From: JAWKWH01 sp963669455
Lineage (GTDB): Bacteria; Pseudomonadota; Alphaproteobacteria; Rhizobiales; Rhizobiaceae
Assembly (NCBI GenBank): GCA_963669455.1
Contig: OY770026.1
Location: forward strand, 1 to 64,000
DNA: 64,000 nucleotides
Direction: 5' to 3'
Part shown: positions 62,358 through 64,000 of the stretch, in pieces
Layout of the letters: the number at the start of each line of letters is the position of its first letter
How positions within the stretch are numbered: the stretch's first letter is position 1
The notes under the pieces: model-generated
What the model was told of the DNA's origin: nothing
Seen by the model: the letters and a program-made list of their open reading frames with translations, nothing else
The model's database searches: none
Translations under genes and position numbers: made by a program

Positions 62358-64000
62358 TTATTCCGCAGCCTCGATTGCTGCGCATGTTTGGCTCGCTTTG
62401 TTTCGCAAAGCCTCCAGAACTTTCTCAGGTGTCGCGGGCAGCGACGTGATGCGGACGCCAATAGCGTCATAAATCGCATTTGCGATCGCAGGCGCCGTCG
62501 GGACGAGCGCTGGTTCGCCAATTCCCTTGGCCCCGAGCGGGCTTTCGGGATCCTTATCCTCGATCAAGATCGACGTTATCTCCGGTACGTCGAGAGACGT
62601 CGGCAGGATATATTTGGCAAATCCATGCGTGGAGGTATGGCCGTCATCGAGCTTATAATCCTCCATCAGGGCTTGGCCGAGGCCCTGCACCACACCGCCC
62701 TCAATCTGGCCTTCGACGCCGCGGGGATTAATGACACGGCCAATATCGTGCGCTGCCCAGATGCCCAAAACCTGGACCTCGCCGGTCACCTTGTCGACTT
62801 CCACCTCGGCAATTTGCGAGCCGAACACATAGGCCTGCCATGGACTTCCCGAACCATCGACCGGATGCAGGCCGGTTCCGTGTGCGGTAAACGAGCCGGA
62901 CCCTACCGGTACGACACCGCGCTTCTTGCAGAGGTCGATAGCCTCTTCCATCGTCATTTTCAGATTGGTGTCTCTTACCCATATCATGCCGTTGAAGGCC
63001 TCAATCGTATCAACGGGCACGTCCCAATGGGCGGCAAGTTCCTTGTCCAGCTTCAGCCGCGCATCGCGGCAGGCAAGGGCAACAGAGTTGCCGATCATGT
63101 AGGTTTGCCGGGTCGCACCGGCGTGGGCCGCCTCCGGCGAGCGCGCCGTGTCATTGTCTCCGATGGTGACATCTTGAGGGCGCACGCCCAGCTCTTCTGC
63201 TGCAACCTGCGCTAAAACGGTCAGAATACCTTCGCCGATTTCGGTGACGCCGGTTACGATCTTGGCGGTTCCACCATCATCCAGTTCCGCCCAGGTGCCT
63301 GCCCGGTCAATCGTTGCCGTTCTTGCTATTCCATACCAGGATGCGGCAAGTCCGCGCCCGCGCACCTTGCTGCTTGAGGGTGGCCGCGGGCCGCTTTTGG
63401 CCATCCGTGCACCGAGGCTGCACGGAAGACGCGTGCCTGGCCCGGCCAGATCGCCTCTGGTGGTTCCTCGAACATTGGGGCTTCCATTCTCCCAGCCGGC
63501 GGCATTCTCGGCAGCATCCAGCACCCGGTCTATGGCAGCCGATTTGAGCGTCTGCTGGGTATGGGTTTTCGACCCGGCCCGCATCATGTTGATGCGCCTG
63601 ATTTCAAACGGGTCCAGCCCCAGGCGTTCGGCGCAAAGGTCGAGATGGCTTTCGGTGGCAAACTGCGCCTGCATACCGCCAAAGGTGCGAAACGCGCCGG
63701 ACGGTGTGTTGTTGGTATAAATCCCGTATGTGTCTACCTTCAGGTTTTCGATGTCGTAGGGACCGCAAGACAGGATTGCCGCCTTGCGCATCACGCCTTC
63801 GGTGGACATGCCATAGGCGCCGCCGTCGGAAATCATCTTGAATTCCACCGCCGTGATGCGCCCTTCATTGGTCAGGCCCATACGATAGCTGACGCGGGAG
63901 GGATGGCGTTTTGCCGTCGAGATTATCGATTCCTCGCGGGTGAACACCAGCCGGACCGGCTGGCCGGTTTTCATCGTCGCAAGCGCCAGCATGCCCTGAT
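62358..64000 (-). CDS. Xanthine dehydrogenase family molybdopterin subunit, 3' part
   Basis: The C-terminal 547 codons; the 5' part lies beyond the right edge. Visible motifs: PSGAFRTFGGMQAQFATESH (family GAFRGFG, here with T in place of G), HAGATRQTYMIGN, and the catalytic Glu in the C-terminal LGAKGIGEPALVPTAPAIAN. It belongs to the large-subunit family of xanthine dehydrogenase, aldehyde oxidase and CO dehydrogenase-like enzymes, and hydroxylates an N-heterocycle or oxidises an aldehyde. It leads the operon to the transporter and catabolic genes within this window; the FAD and Fe-S subunits are not seen. Confidence 0.86.
   Translation of the reverse strand, partial: QGMLALATMKTGQPVRLVFTREESIISTAKRHPSRVSYRMGLTNEGRITAVEFKMISDGGAYGMSTEGVMRKAAILSCGPYDIENLKVDTYGIYTNNTPSGAFRTFGGMQAQFATESHLDLCAERLGLDPFEIRRINMMRAGSKTHTQQTLKSAAIDRVLDAAENAAGWENGSPNVRGTTRGDLAGPGTRLPCSLGARMAKSGPRPPSSSKVRGRGLAASWYGIARTATIDRAGTWAELDDGGTAKIVTGVTEIGEGILTVLAQVAAEELGVRPQDVTIGDNDTARSPEAAHAGATRQTYMIGNSVALACRDARLKLDKELAAHWDVPVDTIEAFNGMIWVRDTNLKMTMEEAIDLCKKRGVVPVGSGSFTAHGTGLHPVDGSGSPWQAYVFGSQIAEVEVDKVTGEVQVLGIWAAHDIGRVINPRGVEGQIEGGVVQGLGQALMEDYKLDDGHTSTHGFAKYILPTSLDVPEITSILIEDKDPESPLGAKGIGEPALVPTAPAIANAIYDAIGVRITSLPATPEKVLEALRNKASQTCAAIEAAE

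Overview
The window is about 64 kb of chromosome from an alphaproteobacterium, most likely a Hyphomicrobiales (Rhizobiales) relative with a Hoeflea- or Ahrensia-like character. The reasons are a SAM-II riboswitch in front of metZ, a two-domain Dcd of 363 aa, class 2 PyrD, Shemin-type HemA, the ubiE-ubiB-coaBC order, RIME-like intergenic palindromes and moderate GC. This is inference from gene content; no database was searched. Coding density is high. I see no prophage, CRISPR array, rRNA or transposase gene. The mobile-looking DNA is a family of non-coding elements of 312-452 bp with terminal inverted repeats beginning CTAGAGCG.

Layout. 1-4.6 kb: the 5' part of metZ behind a SAM-II riboswitch plus terminator, then dcd, pyrD, a DUF952 gene, a small secreted coiled-coil protein and a thioesterase. 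4.7-10.9 kb: a sodium/solute symporter and a CrbR/CrbS-type two-component pair; the sensor itself carries a transporter-like domain, and this family controls acetate use in other bacteria. 11-18 kb: an aminotransferase, hemA, galE, a MATE exporter, repeat element A and a split sulfide-detoxification pair. 18-26.2 kb: a fatty-acid or aromatic-acid beta-oxidation operon (two acyl-CoA dehydrogenases, thiolase, acyl-CoA ligase, FadB-type enzyme, PcaD-like hydrolase) behind a perfect palindromic operator. 26-31 kb: pta, glpK and a glutathione transferase.

29.8-33.7 kb: ubiE-ubiB-coaBC. Here CoaBC carries an extra N-terminal FitA-like ribbon-helix-helix domain, and a perfect 17-bp palindrome with a 13-bp half copy lies in its promoter region. 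33.8-49.4 kb: a nucleoside uptake and salvage region (add, upp, deoA, an ALDH16-type two-domain aldehyde dehydrogenase, deoC, purine nucleoside phosphorylase, cdd, a BMP/NupOPQ ABC importer), interleaved with elements B, C and D, slyX, a VOC protein and ogt. The logic is import, phosphorolysis, deoxyribose-phosphate cleavage and oxidation of the acetaldehyde released.

49.5-51.2 kb: msrA, a small membrane protein and tRNA-Ser(GGA), preceded by a 30-nt exact copy of its own 5' end. 51.2-64 kb: one long minus-strand run from a molybdenum hydroxylase (cut by the window edge) through a tripartite tricarboxylate transporter (TctC, TctB, TctA), an IolD-like ThDP enzyme, an aldehyde dehydrogenase and an IlvD/Edd dehydratase, and on with a 32-bp overlap into pntA-pntB. 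This looks like an uncharacterised carboxylate or polyol catabolic operon coupled to transhydrogenase. That operon and the ribbon-helix-helix-CoaBC fusion with its palindromes are the best candidates for undescribed biology here.
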